Shown here piece after piece: positions 3,875 to 5,741 of a stretch of 5,741 bases of DNA (position 1 is its first letter; each line of letters starts with the position of its first letter). The notes under the pieces are model-generated. The model was not told the DNA's origin. It saw only the letters and a program-made list of their open reading frames with translations, and did no database searches. The position numbers and the translations under genes are program-made. The stretch is from Bacillota bacterium (lineage in GTDB: Bacteria; Bacillota_E; Sulfobacillia; Sulfobacillales; Sulfobacillaceae): NCBI GenBank assembly GCA_021802375.1, contig JAKAAL010000322.1:1-5741 (forward strand), written 5' to 3'.

Positions 3875-5741
3875 ATGACCAATCGGTGGATGCGTGGTAT
3901 TCTGACTGCTATTTTTGCTATCTTGCTTATTTCGACGCTGTGGGAGCTTACCACCGGTCCCGGTAATGGTGTGGTACAGGAATCGTATTCGCGCCTCATG
4001 GCGATGGCTCATAGTGGTCGAGTAGCAAGTGCCACTATTGACCCGCAGACGCATATGGTTAAGGCGGTTACGGCTACCCATAAGCACTTTCAGACCGTCT
4101 ATGCCTCGGGAGGCACCGCATCGTTGGCCAATAATTTGGTCCGCGCACATGTTACGGTGACGATTCAGCATCCTGCCACGACGTCTTTTTGGGTTTCGTT
4201 GCTAACCACGGCGATCCCGATTTTAGCCATTTTGTTCATGTTCTATTTCTTCTTTAGTCAAAGCCAGGGTGGCGGCGGACGGGTGATGCAGTTTGGTAAA
4301 TCTCGGGCACGTTTGCACTCTCAGGATGATCGCCGACGCGTGTCGTTTGACGATGTCGCGGGTGTAGAGGAAGAAAAACAGGAACTGGCTGAGGTCGTCG
4401 ATTTCTTACGGTATCCGAAAAAGTATTGGGAGGTAGGTGCCAAAATCCCCAAAGGAGTGTTGCTTGCGGGAGCGCCAGGCACCGGGAAGACTCTTTTGGC
4501 TCGGGCCGTGGCGGGCGAGGCGGGGGTTCCCTTTTTCTCGGACAGCGGTTCGGATTTTGTAGAAATGTTTGTGGGAGTAGGGGCATCGCGGGTCCGCGAC
4601 CTATTCGATCAGGCCAAGAAAAATGCGCCTTGTATCATTTTTATCGATGAGATTGACGCCGTAGGCCGTATGCGGGGTGCCGGCTATGGCGGCGGACACG
4701 ACGAACGGGAACAGACCCTGAACCAACTCTTGGTGGAAATGGACGGATTTGGGCCGAATGAGGGCATTATCGTGATTGCCGCCACCAATCGTCCGGATGT
4801 GTTGGATCCAGCACTCTTGCGACCTGGTCGGTTCGATCGCCAAATCGTCGTGCACCGGCCCGATGTTACGGGGCGCGAAGCGATTTTGCAGGTACATACG
4901 CGCGGTAAGCCCCTCGATCCCGATGTAGACTTAAAAACCATTGCGCGCCGCACGCCCGGTTATACCGGAGCAGACTTGGCCAATTTGGCCAATGAGGCGG
5001 CCCTTTTGGCTGCTCGTGCACACCAGCGTACCATCCACATGTATGACTTTGAAGAAGCTGCCGAACGGGTGATGGCGGGGCCTCAAAAGCGGACTCGCGT
5101 TATTTCTTCGAAGGAAAAGCGAGCCGTCGCGTTCCATGAATCGGGGCACACGTTAGTCGGTATGCTGGTGGAGCACGGCGACCCGGTACACAAGGTGACC
5201 ATTATCCCCAGAGGCATGGCGATGGGCTATACCTTGCCTTTGCCGGTCGAAGACCGTTATCTGGTGACCCGAGCCCAAATCTTAGATCAGGTGGCTATGG
5301 CTTTGGGAGGACGGGCGGCTGAAGAGTTGGTGTTTGGGGAAGTGTCCACCGGAGCACAGAACGACCTGGAGAAATCGACGGCCTTGGTCCGACAGATGAT
5401 TACCGAATACGGCATGTCCGACGAGTTAGGGCCTATGACGTATGGGCAGTCGCACGATCAGGTTTTTTTAGGTCGGGATTTTTCACGCGATCCCGACTAC
5501 TCGGAAGAGGTGGCCTCCGCTATCGATCGGGAAGTGCAGGGAATTGTATCCAATCAGTACGGTCGCGCTAAGGACTTATTACGGACCAACCGGTCCGTCT
5601 TGAATCGATTGGCATTGGCATTGATGGAAAAAGAGACTCTCTTGGCGGGTGAACTCAAGGCCATTGTATGGGGCACCACAAAGGTTACGGCATCGGATCC
5701 TGCCCCGACCGCCTCCAGACGTCCTACTGGAATCGTAGCCG
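3875..5741 (+). CDS. ftsH: ATP-dependent zinc metalloprotease FtsH, 3'-truncated by window edge
   Basis: FtsH is a hexameric membrane-anchored AAA+ protease that degrades misfolded membrane proteins and short-lived regulators. The frame is open for 622 codons with no stop in the window. Order: TM helix about 8-25; external loop of about 80 residues; TM helix about 106-128; a Gly-rich linker; the AAA+ module with Walker A GAPGTGKT (199-206), pore motif MFVG (231-234), Walker B IIFIDEID (254-261) and second region of homology [20 protein letters not shown] (303-322); then the M41 peptidase with zinc site HESGH (421-425) and likely third zinc ligand D497 in [15 protein letters not shown] replaces the usual HEAGH, and FSDSGSDF replaces the usual FSISGSDF; the catalytic His and Glu are kept. 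GC is lower than in the cassette upstream. Family-like sequence continues to about V598 ([12 protein letters not shown]); residues after that come from the 75-bp inverted repeat and may not be the native tail. Confidence 0.97.
   Translation, partial: MTNRWMRGILTAIFAILLISTLWELTTGPGNGVVQESYSRLMAMAHSGRVASATIDPQTHMVKAVTATHKHFQTVYASGGTASLANNLVRAHVTVTIQHPATTSFWVSLLTTAIPILAILFMFYFFFSQSQGGGGRVMQFGKSRARLHSQDDRRRVSFDDVAGVEEEKQELAEVVDFLRYPKKYWEVGAKIPKGVLLAGAPGTGKTLLARAVAGEAGVPFFSDSGSDFVEMFVGVGASRVRDLFDQAKKNAPCIIFIDEIDAVGRMRGAGYGGGHDEREQTLNQLLVEMDGFGPNEGIIVIAATNRPDVLDPALLRPGRFDRQIVVHRPDVTGREAILQVHTRGKPLDPDVDLKTIARRTPGYTGADLANLANEAALLAARAHQRTIHMYDFEEAAERVMAGPQKRTRVISSKEKRAVAFHESGHTLVGMLVEHGDPVHKVTIIPRGMAMGYTLPLPVEDRYLVTRAQILDQVAMALGGRAAEELVFGEVSTGAQNDLEKSTALVRQMITEYGMSDELGPMTYGQSHDQVFLGRDFSRDPDYSEEVASAIDREVQGIVSNQYGRAKDLLRTNRSVLNRLALALMEKETLLAGELKAIVWGTTKVTASDPAPTASRRPTGIVA
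5667..5741 (-). repeat. 75-bp inverted repeat, right copy (end of ftsH and of window)
   Basis: Exact reverse complement of 3044-3118, beginning at the second base of FtsH codon 598 and running to the last base of the window, so its true length may be greater. FtsH stays in frame across it by chance ([19 protein letters not shown]). Location at the edge, perfect identity and an abrupt boundary favour a fold-back chimeric join from amplification or assembly. A recent real inverted duplication cannot be excluded. Confidence 0.95.

Overview
The window looks like one bacterial contig cut off inside a gene at each end. The outer genes are housekeeping: the 3' end of tilS (tRNA-Ile lysidine synthetase) at the left and an almost complete ftsH (membrane AAA+ zinc protease) at the right, both on the + strand. 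A tilS...ftsH order is typical of Bacillota (in Bacillus subtilis it is tilS-hpt-ftsH). Together with the moderate-to-high GC this suggests a GC-richer member of that phylum, perhaps Sulfobacillus-like. The genus is a guess; the phylum is a moderate inference from gene order.

Layout. 2-344: tilS C-terminal part, broken by one extra G in a run of eight G. 345-504: short gap with at best a weak promoter. 505-666: possible 53-codon small ORF, joined by an ATGA overlap to 663-1922, a family-2 (GT-A) glycosyltransferase with a second, degenerate GT-A-like half. 1949-2170: a 73-residue unrecognised protein with a perfect Shine-Dalgarno, again joined by ATGA to 2167-3438, a P-loop sulfotransferase-like protein with an extra C-terminal region. 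3439-3874: non-coding or decayed stretch ending in an extended -10 promoter for ftsH. 3875-5741: ftsH, open at the window edge.

The four middle genes read as one operon-like cassette set between tilS and ftsH. Spot counts of 60-base rows give about 65-67% GC in the sulfotransferase gene against about 48-58% in ftsH and 43-52% in the small ORF before the glycosyltransferase, so the cassette may be acquired. The likely combined role is building and sulfating (or otherwise modifying) a surface glycan; this is inferred from the families only.

The strongest anomaly is at the right edge. The last 75 bases (5667-5741) are an exact reverse complement of 3044-3118, inside the sulfotransferase gene. 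The match starts abruptly at FtsH codon 598 and runs to the window end. A fold-back chimera from amplification or assembly is the most economical explanation; a real inverted duplication or invertible segment is the alternative. With the tilS homopolymer frameshift, it means the edges should be checked against reads before biology is built on them.
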